Positions 37,543-47,122 of a DNA stretch of 64,000 bases are shown here, piece after piece. The notes below the pieces were generated by a model. It ran no database searches and was not told where the DNA came from. It saw only the letters and a program-made list of their open reading frames with translations. The DNA is from Polaromonas sp. C04 (lineage in GTDB: Bacteria; Pseudomonadota; Gammaproteobacteria; Burkholderiales; Burkholderiaceae_C). How positions within the stretch are numbered: the first letter of the stretch is position 1; each line of letters opens with the position of its first letter. The DNA lies in the NCBI RefSeq assembly GCF_002002705.1, contig NZ_MUNS01000028.1:1-64000 (forward strand), written 5' to 3'. Made by a program: the position numbers and the translations under genes.

Positions 37543-39000
37543 ATGGATTTCGTCAACCTGCCTTTGCTTGCGGCCTCGGCGCTGGTCTTCATCAGCGTCC
37601 TGGCGGGCCTGTTTTCGGTGCGCATCGGTTTCTCGTTCCTGCTCGTCTTTCTGGGCGCGGGCATCCTCGCGGGCGAGGACGGCCTGGGCGGGTATCGGTT
37701 TGACGACTACCGGCTGAGTTTCTGGGTCGGCAACCTGGCGCTGGCGGTCATCCTGCTCGACGGCGGGATGCGCACCAACTATGCGCGGTTCCGCACCGGG
37801 CTGCGGCCGGCTTCGGTGCTGGCCACCGTCGGCGTGCTGATTTGCGCGGCCATCACGGCGTTGGCCGGCGTGCTGTTCGTCGGACTGGACTGGCGCACCG
37901 CGTTGCTGCTGGGCTCCATCGTCGGCTCGACCGATGCGGCCGCGGTGTTCGCGCTGCTGACGCGCTCGGGCGTGGTGCTGAACGAGCGTGTCGCGGCCAC
38001 GCTGGAGATCGAGTCCGGCATGAACGACCCGATGGCGGTTTATCTGACATTGAGCTTCATTGCGCTGCTCGCGCCCGGCGCCTCGAGCGGCTCGGCCTGG
38101 TCGGCGGTCGCGCTGTCGTTCCTGCAACAGTTCGGCTGGGGCGGGCTGATCGGCGTGGGCGGCGGCTTTGCGATGGCCGCCTTGCTGCGCCGTGTCGCGA
38201 CCCGGCAGGTTGAAAGCGGCATCCTGGCGCTGCTGATCGGCGCCAGCGGGCTGTCGGTCTTCGCCGCCACCGGAATGGCCGGGGGATCGAGCTTTCTGGC
38301 CGTCTATCTGTTTGGCCTGATCGTTGCCAATCGCGCGGCCAGGGTGGTCGGCCCGACCCTCGCTGCAATGGATGGTTACGCCTGGCTCGCGCAGGCCGGC
38401 ATGTTTCTGCTGCTGGGACTGCTGGTGACGCCAAGCAGGATGCTGGACTCGGTGGTGCCGGCGCTGGCCGTGGTCCTGACGCTGATCTTCGTGGCCCGGC
38501 CGGTGGCCGTCTGGCTCTGCCTGCGCCCGTTTCACTACACGGCGCGCGAGACCTGGTACATCTCGTGGGTCGGTCTGCGCGGCGCGGTGCCGATCGTGCT
38601 GGCGCTGTTTCCGCTGCTCGCCGGCACGCCGCACGCCGGGCTGCTGTTCAACATCGCGTTCATGGTCGTGCTGACCTCGCTGCTCACGCAGGGCAGCACG
38701 ATTGCGCTGATGGCGCGCAAGCTGGGCGTGGCCATGCCCGATCCCGCCGACGAGCGGCAGCTGCGCGCCGTCTTTCTGGACTTCCAGTTCGACCCCAAGA
38801 CACCGGTCGGGTCGATCTGTGAGTTCTATGGCTTGCCCATGCCGGCCGACGCGTCGATGCCCCTGGGCGACTGGATGGTTGCGCAGTTGCGTCGCGCGCC
38901 GGTGGCCGGCGACTCCGTGCGTATGGGCCCGGCGGCGCTGGTGGTGCGTGAGGTCGTGGGCGGGAAGATCTCAAGCCTCGGACTCGGGCTGAAGGATTGA
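37543..39000 (+). CDS. Potassium/proton antiporter, CvrA/NhaP2 type
   Basis: A 485-residue CPA1-family transporter. About twelve hydrophobic segments span residues 1-390, with the ion-path motif LLLGSIVGSTDAAAVFALL, ESGMNDPMAVYL and WVGLRGAVPIVLALFPLL. The cytoplasmic tail (FLDFQFDPKTPVGSICEFYG...MVAQLRR) resembles the regulatory domain of NhaP2/CvrA. It probably expels K+ in exchange for H+ at high potassium. Confidence 0.92.
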   Translation: MDFVNLPLLAASALVFISVLAGLFSVRIGFSFLLVFLGAGILAGEDGLGGYRFDDYRLSFWVGNLALAVILLDGGMRTNYARFRTGLRPASVLATVGVLICAAITALAGVLFVGLDWRTALLLGSIVGSTDAAAVFALLTRSGVVLNERVAATLEIESGMNDPMAVYLTLSFIALLAPGASSGSAWSAVALSFLQQFGWGGLIGVGGGFAMAALLRRVATRQVESGILALLIGASGLSVFAATGMAGGSSFLAVYLFGLIVANRAARVVGPTLAAMDGYAWLAQAGMFLLLGLLVTPSRMLDSVVPALAVVLTLIFVARPVAVWLCLRPFHYTARETWYISWVGLRGAVPIVLALFPLLAGTPHAGLLFNIAFMVVLTSLLTQGSTIALMARKLGVAMPDPADERQLRAVFLDFQFDPKTPVGSICEFYGLPMPADASMPLGDWMVAQLRRAPVAGDSVRMGPAALVVREVVGGKISSLGLGLKD

Positions 39001-39054
39001 GGTGATCGCAGCGCCGCGCACCTGGTCATGCGGATGTCACGCCCCGGCACGGGT

Positions 39055-39264
39055 TCAGTTGCGAAACAGACGGGGGTTCCTCTTGATGAATTTCCCAATC
39101 CGGATTTCGATGAACGAGCGCCTGTCGCGCTTCATTGCCACGCCCAAACCGCCCAGCACCGCGGGCGCGCAGGTGACGGCCATGATGGCGAGCAGCCAGA
39201 AGCCGCTCGCCCAAAGTCCCTCGCTGAGCAGGAAGACCAGCTCGGTGGCCATCACGCCCCGCAT
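39055..39264 (-). CDS. Small hypothetical membrane protein
   Basis: A 69-codon frame (or 65 from the ATG at 39252) with one hydrophobic stretch ASGFWLLAIMAVTCAPAVLG and a basic tail KRDRRSFIEIRIGKFIKRNP. Third positions are G/C-rich as in real genes. Not recognised; it may be a remnant, since a 24-codon frame overlaps its start. Confidence 0.4.
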   Translation of the reverse strand: MRGVMATELVFLLSEGLWASGFWLLAIMAVTCAPAVLGGLGVAMKRDRRSFIEIRIGKFIKRNPRLFRN

Positions 39265-39315
39265 ACGAGCAGGACCATCAACCGGACACGCCGGGCTATG
39301 TCGCCCTCAGCGTCA

Positions 39316-39531
39316 TCAACACGCATCTTGCCGGCGCTGTGCCCGCTTGCCGTGGAACTCCAGCGGATTCAAACGCTCCCCGGCCGCAGGCCGCCAAAAG
39401 TCGTTCAGGGCGCGTGGGTCGCGCAACAGTTCAGGGTCGATGCACTTCGCCACCACTTCGGTGGCCTGGTGGTGGATCCACATCGGCATCAGCATCATCG
39501 CGGCCCATCGGTTGTGCAGTTGGTGTGTCAT
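39316..39531 (-). CDS. Small hypothetical protein
   Basis: A 71-residue frame (MTHQLHNRWAAMMLMPMWIH start). GGGAGA seven bases before the ATG and G/C-rich third positions support translation. Met/Trp/His-rich N-terminus, charged remainder. No family recognised; followed on the same strand by the membrane ORF at 39055-39264. Confidence 0.45.
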   Translation of the reverse strand: MTHQLHNRWAAMMLMPMWIHHQATEVVAKCIDPELLRDPRALNDFWRPAAGERLNPLEFHGKRAQRRQDAC

Positions 39532-39878
39532 TGGTTTCTCCCGTTGGTCTGCCTGTGAGGCAGAGATAACTTCGAAGATTGCAAACCTTGCGCCGCCGCA
39601 ACAGGCAGGCGCCCGCCCTATGGAGCCGGTGTTGGCCCGGCGGTCTGAGGTTTGCGCAGAAGGGCTGTGGAAGCGACCGCCGGGCTCAAGCCAGTGCGGC
39701 CCGCATCCGGGTGCGGATCCCCATCCCGGCCCACAGGGCGGGCCAGCGCGCGCAGCCGGCGACCATTTGGCGTGGTGCAGTGGAGAAAGGGATGCGGGAC
39801 ATGAGAGGCATCTTATCGGCGTCGGCTGACTAGTGCGGCGAAGCGGGGCGATGTCGCACTGCGGTGTAGGCGTATTGC
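39532..39878. other. Gene-poor stretch at the edge of the accessory patch
   Basis: No convincing gene. A 41-codon minus-strand frame (39686-39811, MPLMSRIPFSTAPRQMVAG start) is the only candidate and lacks a ribosome site. Base composition falls from this point into the lower-GC patch that follows. Confidence 0.4.
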
Positions 39879-40118
39879 GTGGGCAACACTACGCGATGGC
39901 GGTTGGATGCGAATTGCAAGTGCGCCTGGTGCCTCACAAAGGTACATGATTTTGCAGACACCGATCACACCGAGTTTGAGGATCGAAGCCGGACCTACGG
40001 AATGTCAAACAAGGCGCGGCTTCTGGAGGTCGTCTATGCGGAGCGCCGCAACAGTATTCGAATCATCAGCGCACGAAAGGCGACGCGATATGAAAAAAGC
40101 ATCTACAAAAATGGCTGA
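39879..40118 (+). pseudogene. BrnT-like (DUF497) toxin gene, eroded at the 5' end
   Basis: The C-terminal half, TYGMSNKARLLEVVYAERR then IRIISARKATRYEKSIY, is the conserved BrnT ribonuclease end. The N-terminal part (WRLDANCKCAWCLTKVHDFAD) only loosely follows the family WDxxKaxxNxxKHgvxF pattern and appears shortened. No in-frame ATG precedes the conserved part; the frame opens with GTG. It overlaps the next gene by 29 bases. Likely an inactive toxin remnant, though a functional divergent form cannot be excluded. Confidence 0.55.
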
Positions 40119-40361
40119 TCAGGACATTCAAGAATTGAAACGGGATCAACTCGGCGCGGGTGTGCATGGCAAGTACCTGAAGCACTTCATGCAGAGTAGC
40201 AATGTTGTTGTCTTGAAGCCCGAAATTCAGAAAGTATTTCCCACGTCGGAGGCAGTCAACAAGGCAACAAGGCCTTGGCCAGCATGCTGGCCTCTGCGCA
40301 GGAAACGCGGGGTTTAACGGGTCGATCAAGCAGGACACCACGCAAACGCGCCACCGCGTAG
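40090..40361 (+). pseudogene. Antitoxin-like gene with an 8-bp frameshifting duplication
   Basis: The frame from ATG 40090 reads MKKASTKMADQDIQELKRDQ and GKYLKHFMQSSNVVVLKPEI up to EAVNKA. There AACAAGGC is present twice in tandem (40258-40265 and 40266-40273). Removing one copy restores NKALASMLASAQETRGLTGR and a stop at 40359-40361. As it stands, translation ends early in frame at 40317 with an unrelated tail. The restored protein looks like the antidote partner of the upstream toxin. Confidence 0.65.
40258..40273 (+). repeat. 8-bp tandem duplication
   Basis: AACAAGGCAACAAGGC consists of two identical 8-base units. The duplication shifts the reading frame of the antitoxin-like gene. Because it is a direct tandem repeat it could revert by slippage. 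Confidence 0.85.
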
Positions 40362-40422
40362 TTTCGACGTGCGGGACGCCCAAGCGGGCCTCAAATGGTC
40401 TCACCAAGGAACGCAGAAAAAG

Positions 40423-40671
40423 ATGAAGCTCGCTGCTACCGCCGAGTTGTCAAAGAAAACCTCGGCCAAGGTCGCCGACCCCGACAACCCGGCATGAACC
40501 GAAGACATGCTGGGTGCGCCCGTGCTCAAGCGCAGCCGCGGGCCGCAAGTCAAACCCACCAAGGTTCTGACATCGGTTCGTCTGGACGCTGACATCCTGG
40601 CGTTCTTCAAGTCACAGGGGAGCGGTTACCAGGCGCGGATCAACGATGCGCTCCGGGTGGAAGTGAACTGA
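40423..40671 (+). pseudogene. BrnA-type antitoxin gene with a nonsense codon
   Basis: The frame starts MKLAATAELSKKTSAKVADP and, after TGA at codon 25 (40495-40497), continues TEDMLGAPVLKRSRGPQVKP and TSVRLDADILAFFKSQGSGY to a stop at 40669. The second part is the BrnA antitoxin DNA-binding (ribbon-helix-helix) domain. In homologues the interrupted position is typically Trp (DNPAWTEDML, from memory), one base away from TGA. A downstream ATG (40507) could still allow a short product. Confidence 0.7.
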
Positions 40672-40806
40672 AATTTAAAGAGTCAATCACGCCCGACAGC
40701 GCGCAAGCGCGTTGCGGCTTGACTTCGATGTTGGACCTCGCCGGCCGACTGCGCAAAACAACGCCCACTGAGCGCCACCCCGAGACGGAGAGGCGCATTT
40801 AGCACA
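40672..40806. other. Intergenic stretch after the brnA remnant
   Basis: No gene seen. It is composed of GC-rich patches (GCGCGCAAGCGCG region) flanked by AT-rich borders, which could mark an old junction; no inverted terminal repeats or target duplications were found. Confidence 0.4.
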
Positions 40807-40998
40807 CTAGAGCAATGTCGTCAGCATGTTGCCTTTTGCAACAAGGTTGTTGTTTCTATCGCGGGTTTCATTTGACTTGGGATCATAGATTCCTTTTAAG
40901 TTATTGTTTCTATCTCGTAGTTCGCTTTTCCCATTGGAAAGAGTTTTAATCTTACCCAGTAAGTTGTGATTCTTGTCTCTCAGCTCTTGATCAGACAT
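40807..40998 (-). CDS. Small repeat protein, possibly 4-fold beta-flower type
   Basis: A 63-residue protein with an internal repeat of about 11-17 residues: LRDKNHNLLGKI, LRDRNNNLKGIY and TRDRNNNLVAKG, followed by NMLTTLL. AGGAGA nine bases before the ATG supports expression. Codons are AT-rich compared with the core genome, implying acquisition. The DRNNNL repeats resemble the bacterial 4-fold beta-flower domain as I remember it; function unknown. Confidence 0.7.
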   Translation of the reverse strand: MSDQELRDKNHNLLGKIKTLSNGKSELRDRNNNLKGIYDPKSNETRDRNNNLVAKGNMLTTLL

Positions 40999-41095
40999 TG
41001 TCTCTCTCCTAAAGGGGCCACTAAGAAGAATTCAGCTACTACCCTTGTCATAGCTGCGCTTAACGAATGGGTTTAGAAATGAAAAACGATAGCGG

Positions 41096-41626
41096 TTAGA
41101 ACTCGTCACCATCGCTATCAAACGGAATGCTCTTGAGCCACAGGCTTAGTCTCTTGGCTTCAATGAAGGTAAGGTCTGCAGGGAGGTTGAATACAACCTC
41201 TTTGTCTTGTCGAAGGCGAAACCTGTGTATGACCGAGCTTGGGTCACCGCCCGCATTGATATCGTCAAAACCTTCAAAAATTGTAGGGTCGTCTGTCGTA
41301 TCGTCTGGTAAATCTTCTTCTTTTTCACCTTGAGCACGCAAGGAAATCCAGAGCGGACCTTTGGCGCGCGGGAAGCCAAATCGGGATGGGTGCCCTTTTG
41401 CACCTTTCGTATAGGTGCCAAAACCAAGCTCTTGCAACCTCTTAAGAGCTGTCACGACTTGAGACCGCTTTATCTTGCCACGTCCAACTCTATTCCATAT
41501 CACATCGACATTCACCGTCCGCATCGAGTTCTGGTACCTGGAAAACGCATCCAGAACATGCCTCATTTCATCGTCATTTTGATAGGCCTGTTGCAGGGCC
41601 TCAATTTGTTCTTGCGATTCATCCAT
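41096..41626 (-). CDS. Uncharacterised protein with a winged-helix-like segment
   Basis: A 176-residue frame when started at MDESQEQIEALQQAYQND; upstream in-frame starts (ATG 41659, TTG 41686) are possible but lie in a repeat-rich region that looks regulatory. Residues about 45-95 (IWNRVGRGKIKRSQVVTAL then LQELGFGTYTKGAKGHPSR) look like a winged helix. An acidic linker (EKEEDLPDDTTDD) and a C-terminal domain follow. AT-rich codons indicate transfer. No family recognised; a plasmid- or phage-type regulator is possible. Confidence 0.6.
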   Translation of the reverse strand: MDESQEQIEALQQAYQNDDEMRHVLDAFSRYQNSMRTVNVDVIWNRVGRGKIKRSQVVTALKRLQELGFGTYTKGAKGHPSRFGFPRAKGPLWISLRAQGEKEEDLPDDTTDDPTIFEGFDDINAGGDPSSVIHRFRLRQDKEVVFNLPADLTFIEAKRLSLWLKSIPFDSDGDEF

Positions 41627-41642
41627 GATGTCATTCCAGTGA

Positions 41643-41687
41643 GTTATTGACAACATCATAACATGAAGTTTATCAACGTTTATCAAA
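41643..41687 (-). promoter_or_regulatory. Direct and inverted repeats upstream of the winged-helix gene
   Basis: GTTTATCAAC and GTTTATCAAA stand in tandem (41668-41687), one helical turn apart, next to an inverted repeat GTTAT (41643-41647)/ATAAC (41658-41662). The arrangement looks like an operator or iteron-type site and could be autoregulated by the adjacent protein. Confidence 0.45.
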
Positions 41688-42007
41688 GAATAACAAGATT
41701 GTTAAATTTTAAAAATTGCGTTTAACGGCGCACCTACGAATTTCAGCAATGACGGGCACCTCTGCCTAAGCCGCTGATGTAGTGGCCACTGGACACGCCG
41801 GTCCGTCTGAACAATTCAGAATTCCGGCTTCTTGGCTCCTTTGGGCCTATAGGCGCCTTTCATGGCATCACGACACATCGATTGACGTCCTTTTGAACAC
41901 GATCCTTGACAGATGTCGAAGCTGATTGCCTCGCAAACGGCCCCCACCACTCCAAACGGTAAAATCTCGGGTTTCCCCCGACTTTTCCCCCTCCGGAGCC
42001 GCCCACA
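41688..42007. other. Divergent gap before tktA
   Basis: 320 bases that pass from AT-rich (41688-41730) to core composition. A minus-strand stretch ending at 41816 encodes MCRDAMKGAYRPKGAKKPEF, possibly the tail of a lost gene, without a credible start. CCGGAG near 41994 is the tktA ribosome site; no strong promoter was identified. Confidence 0.4.
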
Positions 42008-44092
42008 ATGGCAAACACCCAACTGATGGCCAACGCAATTCGTGCGCTGGCCATGGACGCCGTACAACAAGCCAATTCCGGACATCCCGGCGCCCCGATG
42101 GGCATGGCCGACATCGCCGTGGCGCTGTGGGGCCGGCACCTGCGGCACAACCCGCGCAACCCGCACTGGGCGGATCGCGACCGTTTCGTGCTGTCCAACG
42201 GCCACGGCTCGATGCTGATCTATTCGCTCCTGCACCTGACCGGCTACAAGCTGGCGATGAGCGAGCTGAAGAACTTCCGCCAGCTGCACAGCCAGACGCC
42301 GGGCCACCCCGAGTTCGGCTACACGGCCGGCGTGGAAACCACCACCGGCCCGCTCGGCCAGGGCCTGACCAACGCGGTCGGCATGGCGCTGGCCGAGAAG
42401 CTGCTGGCCAGCGAGTTCAACCGCAAAGATGGTGATGTTGACCACACCATCGTGGGCCACCACACCTACGTGTTCCTGGGCGACGGTTGCCTCATGGAGG
42501 GCATCAGCCACGAGGCCAGCGCGCTGGCCGGCGCCTGGAAGCTGAACAAGCTGATTGCGCTGTACGACGACAACGGCATCTCGATCGACGGCCGGGTCAC
42601 GCCCTGGTTCATCGACAATACGGCGCAGCGTTTTGCCGCCTACGGCTGGAACGTGATCGGCCCGATCGATGGGCACGACGTGGACGCGGTGGACCGCGCG
42701 ATTGCCGACGCGAAGAACAGTGCGGACAAGCCCTCATTCATTGTCTGCAAGACGCACATCGGCAAGGGCAGCCCGAACCGCCAGGACACGGCCAAGGCGC
42801 ACGGCGAGGCGCTGGGCGTGGAAGAAATCAAGCTCACGCGCGAGGCGCTGGGCTGGCACTACAAGCCGTTCGAAATCCCCAAGGAGGTTTATGCCGACTG
42901 GGATGCCAAGGCCGCGGGCCTGGCGCTGGAGACCGACTGGGACCTGAAATTTGCCGCCTACAAGGCCGCGCACCCCGAGCTGGCCAAGGAGTTCGTGCGC
43001 CGCATGAAGGGCGAGCTGCCCAAAAACTTCCACCAGGTCGCGGTGGACACGGCCGTGGCCGCGCACACCGCAGGCCAGACGGTGGCCTCGCGCAAGGCTT
43101 CGCAACTCGCGCTCGAAGCCTTCACGGCCGCGCTGCCCGAGTTGCTGGGCGGCTCGGCCGACCTCACGGGCTCGAACCTGACCAACACCAGGAGCACGCC
43201 GGCGCTGCGTTTTGATCTGGCCGGCGATGTGGTGCAAACGCCCGATGCGAATGGCGTGATGGTCGGCGGGCGCCACATCAACTACGGCGTGCGCGAGTTC
43301 GGCATGGCCGCGGTCATGAACGGCATTGCGCTGCACGGTGGCTACATCCCCTACGGCGGCACCTTTTTGACCTTCAGCGACTACTCGCGCAACGCCATCC
43401 GTATGGCCGCGATCATGAAGCTGCGCGTGGTGCATGTGTTCACGCACGACTCGATCGGCCTGGGCGAAGACGGCCCGACGCACCAGGCTATCGAGCACGC
43501 CGCCAGCCTGCGGCTGATTCCCAACCTCGACGTCTGGCGCCCCGGCGACACGGCCGAGACGGCGATTGCCTGGGCCGTCGCGCTGCAAAACAAGAATAAG
43601 CCGACGGCGCTGCTGCTGTCGCGCCAGAACATCGCCTACGCGCCCAAGGGCCGCTCGCAGGCCGCGCCCGAGGCGTGCGGACTGGAGAGCATCAGCAAAG
43701 GTGCCTACGTGCTGGCCGAGCCGAGCGACGTGGGGCTCAAGAAGAAGGCTCAGGCCGTGATCATCGCGACCGGCTCCGAGGTGCAGCTCGCGCTGCAGGC
43801 GCAGGCACTGCTCGCTACTAGAAAGATAGCTGTCCGCGTAGTCTCCATGCCGAGTACAACCACATTTGACCAGCAAAGCACGGCGTACAAGAGCGCCGTG
43901 CTGCCGGCCGGCGTGCCGCACATCGCGGTGGAAATGGGCGCGACCGGCGGCTGGTGGAAATACGGCTGCGCGGCCGTCGTCGGCATCGATACTTACGGCG
44001 AATCGGCGCCCGCGCCGGCGCTGTTCGAGCACTTCGGCTTCACGCCCGAGAACGTGGCCGAGACGGTGCAGGCCGTGCTGGCGAAGAGATAA
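42008..44092 (+). CDS. tktA: Transketolase
   Basis: A 694-residue thiamine-diphosphate enzyme of the pentose-phosphate and Calvin cycles. The ThDP site shows [21 protein letters not shown] and [39 protein letters not shown] and the C-terminal [14 protein letters not shown] are typical. It is followed by gap, an arrangement often met with carbon-cycle genes. Codons near 43814-43832 ([11 protein letters not shown]) contain a repeat-B half copy that fits the frame. Confidence 0.96.
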   Translation: MANTQLMANAIRALAMDAVQQANSGHPGAPMGMADIAVALWGRHLRHNPRNPHWADRDRFVLSNGHGSMLIYSLLHLTGYKLAMSELKNFRQLHSQTPGHPEFGYTAGVETTTGPLGQGLTNAVGMALAEKLLASEFNRKDGDVDHTIVGHHTYVFLGDGCLMEGISHEASALAGAWKLNKLIALYDDNGISIDGRVTPWFIDNTAQRFAAYGWNVIGPIDGHDVDAVDRAIADAKNSADKPSFIVCKTHIGKGSPNRQDTAKAHGEALGVEEIKLTREALGWHYKPFEIPKEVYADWDAKAAGLALETDWDLKFAAYKAAHPELAKEFVRRMKGELPKNFHQVAVDTAVAAHTAGQTVASRKASQLALEAFTAALPELLGGSADLTGSNLTNTRSTPALRFDLAGDVVQTPDANGVMVGGRHINYGVREFGMAAVMNGIALHGGYIPYGGTFLTFSDYSRNAIRMAAIMKLRVVHVFTHDSIGLGEDGPTHQAIEHAASLRLIPNLDVWRPGDTAETAIAWAVALQNKNKPTALLLSRQNIAYAPKGRSQAAPEACGLESISKGAYVLAEPSDVGLKKKAQAVIIATGSEVQLALQAQALLATRKIAVRVVSMPSTTTFDQQSTAYKSAVLPAGVPHIAVEMGATGGWWKYGCAAVVGIDTYGESAPAPALFEHFGFTPENVAETVQAVLAKR
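43814..43832 (+). repeat. Repeat B half copy inside tktA
   Basis: GCTACTAGAAAGATAGCTG is the terminal palindrome with one mismatch, followed by TCCGCG. The match is weaker than the full copies. Confidence 0.35.
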
Positions 44093-44095
44093 GTG

Positions 44096-44145
44096 CCGTT
44101 CGGGCTGAGCCTGTCGAAGCCCTTCGACAAGCTCAGGGCGAACGG
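44096..44145. repeat. Repeat C: long palindrome between tktA and gap
   Basis: CCGTTCGGGCTGAGC (left) and GCTCAGGGCGAACGG (right) flank a core CTGTCGAAG/CTTCGACAA, giving a near-perfect 50-base inverted repeat. The sequence is of a kind seen scattered through many proteobacterial genomes (REP-like). Here it may stabilise or end the tktA transcript; no U run follows. Confidence 0.75.
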
Positions 44146-44159
44146 ATTTGGGTTTTTAA

Positions 44160-45188
<1,029 letters not shown>

Positions 45189-45210
45189 CACCTTGCCGGC
45201 ACAGGCCGCC

Positions 45211-46473
45211 ATGCACACCATCGAAGTCGTTGCCGCGGCCCTCTTTGCGCTGGCGCTGGTTCACACCTTCTCGACCAAGTACTTCGAGCGGCTCGCGCAC
45301 CGGCACCCGCGCCACGCGGGGCTGCTGCATCTGCTGGGCGAGGTCGAGGTGGTGTTCGGCTTCTGGGCTGCGGTGCTGGTGCTGGCCATGGCGGCCATCG
45401 GGGGCGGCGCGCAGGCCATCGCCTATGCCGAGTCCCGGCAATACGCCGAGCCCCTGTTCGTGTTCGTCATCATGGTGGTCGCCGCATCCAGGCCCGTGGT
45501 GGATTTCATCCAGGCGCTGGTGGCCGCCATCGCCGGGGCGGCCCCGGTGCGCACGGTGGTCGCGCAGGTCTGGCTGTGCCTGGCGCTGGTGCCGCTGATC
45601 GGCTCGCTGATCACCGAGCCGGCAGCGATGACGCTGGCCGCCCTGATGCTGGGCGCCCTGGTGTTTCGGCCCGGCATCCCCGAGCGCCTGAAGTACGGCG
45701 CGCTCGGCGTGCTGTTCGTGAACATCTCCGTGGGCGGGACCCTGACCTCGTTTGCGGCGCCGCCCGTGCTCATGGTGGCGTCCACCTGGAACTGGGACAG
45801 CGCCTTCATGCTGGCCCACTTCGGCTGGCGGGCAGTCATCGCCGTGCTCATCAACGCCACGGTGATGACGCTGGTGCTGCGCCGGCACCTGCTGGACCTT
45901 CCGGCTGCCGCCGCACCGGTGGGGGTAGAAGCCGGTGCTGCGCGCGTGCCGGGCATCGTCATCCTGATCCACCTGGCCTTTCTGGCGGGCGTGGTGGCGT
46001 TCGCGCACCACCCGGTGATCTTCCTGGGCCTGTTCCTGCTGTTCCTGGGGTTCACGCAGGCGTACGCGCGCTACCAGGCGCCGCTGATCCTCAAAGAGGC
46101 GCTGCTGGTGGGCTTTTTCCTGGCCGGCCTGGTGGTGCTCGGCGGCCTGCAGCAGTGGTGGCTGCAACCCATCGTATCCAGCCTGCAGCCGACCGCGCTG
46201 TTTTTTGGCGCGCTGGGGCTGACCGCCATCACCGACAATGCGGCGCTGACCTACCTGGGCTCGCTGATCGCCGGCATCTCCGACCCGGCCAAGTACATGC
46301 TGGTGGCGGGCGCCGTCGCCGGCGGCGGCCTGACGGTGATTGCGAACGCCCCGAACCCGGCCGGCATTGCGCTGCTGCGGCGCGGCTTCAACGATGAGTC
46401 CATTGGCGCCGGCGGCCTGCTCCTCGGTGCGGCGCTGCCGACCGCCGTGGCGGCCGCGATGTTCCTGGTGTGA
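45211..46473 (+). CDS. Putative Na+/H+ antiporter family membrane protein
   Basis: A 420-residue protein with about eleven hydrophobic segments. The segments LIGSLITEPAAMTLAALMLG, GTLTSFAAPPVLMVASTWNW and ALGLTAITDNAALTYLGSLI match the putative Na+/H+ antiporter family PF07399 (related to the IT superfamily). ATG 45211 is preferred to the TTG 18 bases upstream. It follows gap by 22 bases; the transported ion is not proven. Confidence 0.85.
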   Translation: MHTIEVVAAALFALALVHTFSTKYFERLAHRHPRHAGLLHLLGEVEVVFGFWAAVLVLAMAAIGGGAQAIAYAESRQYAEPLFVFVIMVVAASRPVVDFIQALVAAIAGAAPVRTVVAQVWLCLALVPLIGSLITEPAAMTLAALMLGALVFRPGIPERLKYGALGVLFVNISVGGTLTSFAAPPVLMVASTWNWDSAFMLAHFGWRAVIAVLINATVMTLVLRRHLLDLPAAAAPVGVEAGAARVPGIVILIHLAFLAGVVAFAHHPVIFLGLFLLFLGFTQAYARYQAPLILKEALLVGFFLAGLVVLGGLQQWWLQPIVSSLQPTALFFGALGLTAITDNAALTYLGSLIAGISDPAKYMLVAGAVAGGGLTVIANAPNPAGIALLRRGFNDESIGAGGLLLGAALPTAVAAAMFLV

Positions 46474-46508
46474 TGGCCGGGTTGCACCTGCGCTGATCCG
46501 GCAGCCGG

Positions 46509-47030
46509 TCAGCGCCGCCGGGTTCGCGCGGGCGATGCCGATGGCAGCGGTACCTGCTCGATCGGCAACGCCACCTCGGACTTGACATCGCGCAGCACGA
46601 TGCTCGAGCGCACATGCGTCACGCCCGGCAGCTTGAACAGCGTCTCGTGCAGGAACTGTTCGTAGTGCTTCATGTCGGGCACCAGCACCGTGAGGATGTA
46701 GTCCGCCGGTCCGGTGGCCGACACGCAGCGCACGATCTGCGGGCTCGCCGCCACGGCCTCCTCGAAGCGTTGCACCTGCGATTCGCTGTGGCGCTCCAGA
46801 TTGACCTCGGTGACCGCGGCCACCATCAACCCGACCTTCTCGCGGTCGACCACCGCCGTATAGCCGCGGATCACGCCGGCCGCCTCCATCTCCTTGATGC
46901 GCTTCCAGCACGGCGTGGCCGACAGCCCGACCGCCTCCGAGATCTGCTGCACGGTCTGGCGCGCATCGCGCTGCAGTTCGAACAGGATTTTCAGACTGTT
47001 CGCGTCAAGAAGAACAGGATCGGCATTCAT
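46509..47030 (-). CDS. Lrp/AsnC-family transcriptional regulator
   Basis: A 173-residue regulator. The N-terminal helix-turn-helix is ARQTVQQISEAVGLSATPCW; the C-terminal RAM/AsnC ligand domain contains VRCVSATGPADYILTVLVPD and the GVTHVRSSIVLRDVK strand. It is divergent from the indolepyruvate oxidoreductase gene with palindromic sites between them (47035-47053), so it probably controls that gene in response to an amino acid. Confidence 0.93.
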   Translation of the reverse strand: MNADPVLLDANSLKILFELQRDARQTVQQISEAVGLSATPCWKRIKEMEAAGVIRGYTAVVDREKVGLMVAAVTEVNLERHSESQVQRFEEAVAASPQIVRCVSATGPADYILTVLVPDMKHYEQFLHETLFKLPGVTHVRSSIVLRDVKSEVALPIEQVPLPSASPARTRRR

Positions 47031-47034
47031 GGCG

Positions 47035-47053
47035 GAATTTGAAGATGAAATTC
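47035..47053. promoter_or_regulatory. Candidate Lrp-family operator
   Basis: GAATTTGAAGATGAAATTC is a perfect inverted repeat with 6-bp arms and a 7-base centre, AT-rich as Lrp-type sites are. It lies in the 92-base gap between the Lrp gene and the oxidoreductase gene, five bases before the Lrp start. Confidence 0.5.
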
Positions 47054-47122
47054 TCGAAACAGGCGATTTCGCCAGTGTATTGAAGAAAGATTTACCTGGG
47101 AAGCAGAACAATAATTTCCCTG

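Noticed and set aside
39686-39811. 41-codon minus-strand frame
   Set aside because: No ribosome site, no recognised similarity, composition not decisive.
41816-41940. Minus-strand frame ending in a basic MKGAYRPKGAKKPEF tail
   Set aside because: Tail looks gene-like but there is no start codon with a ribosome site and the rest is antisense to tktA. Noted only as a possible remnant.
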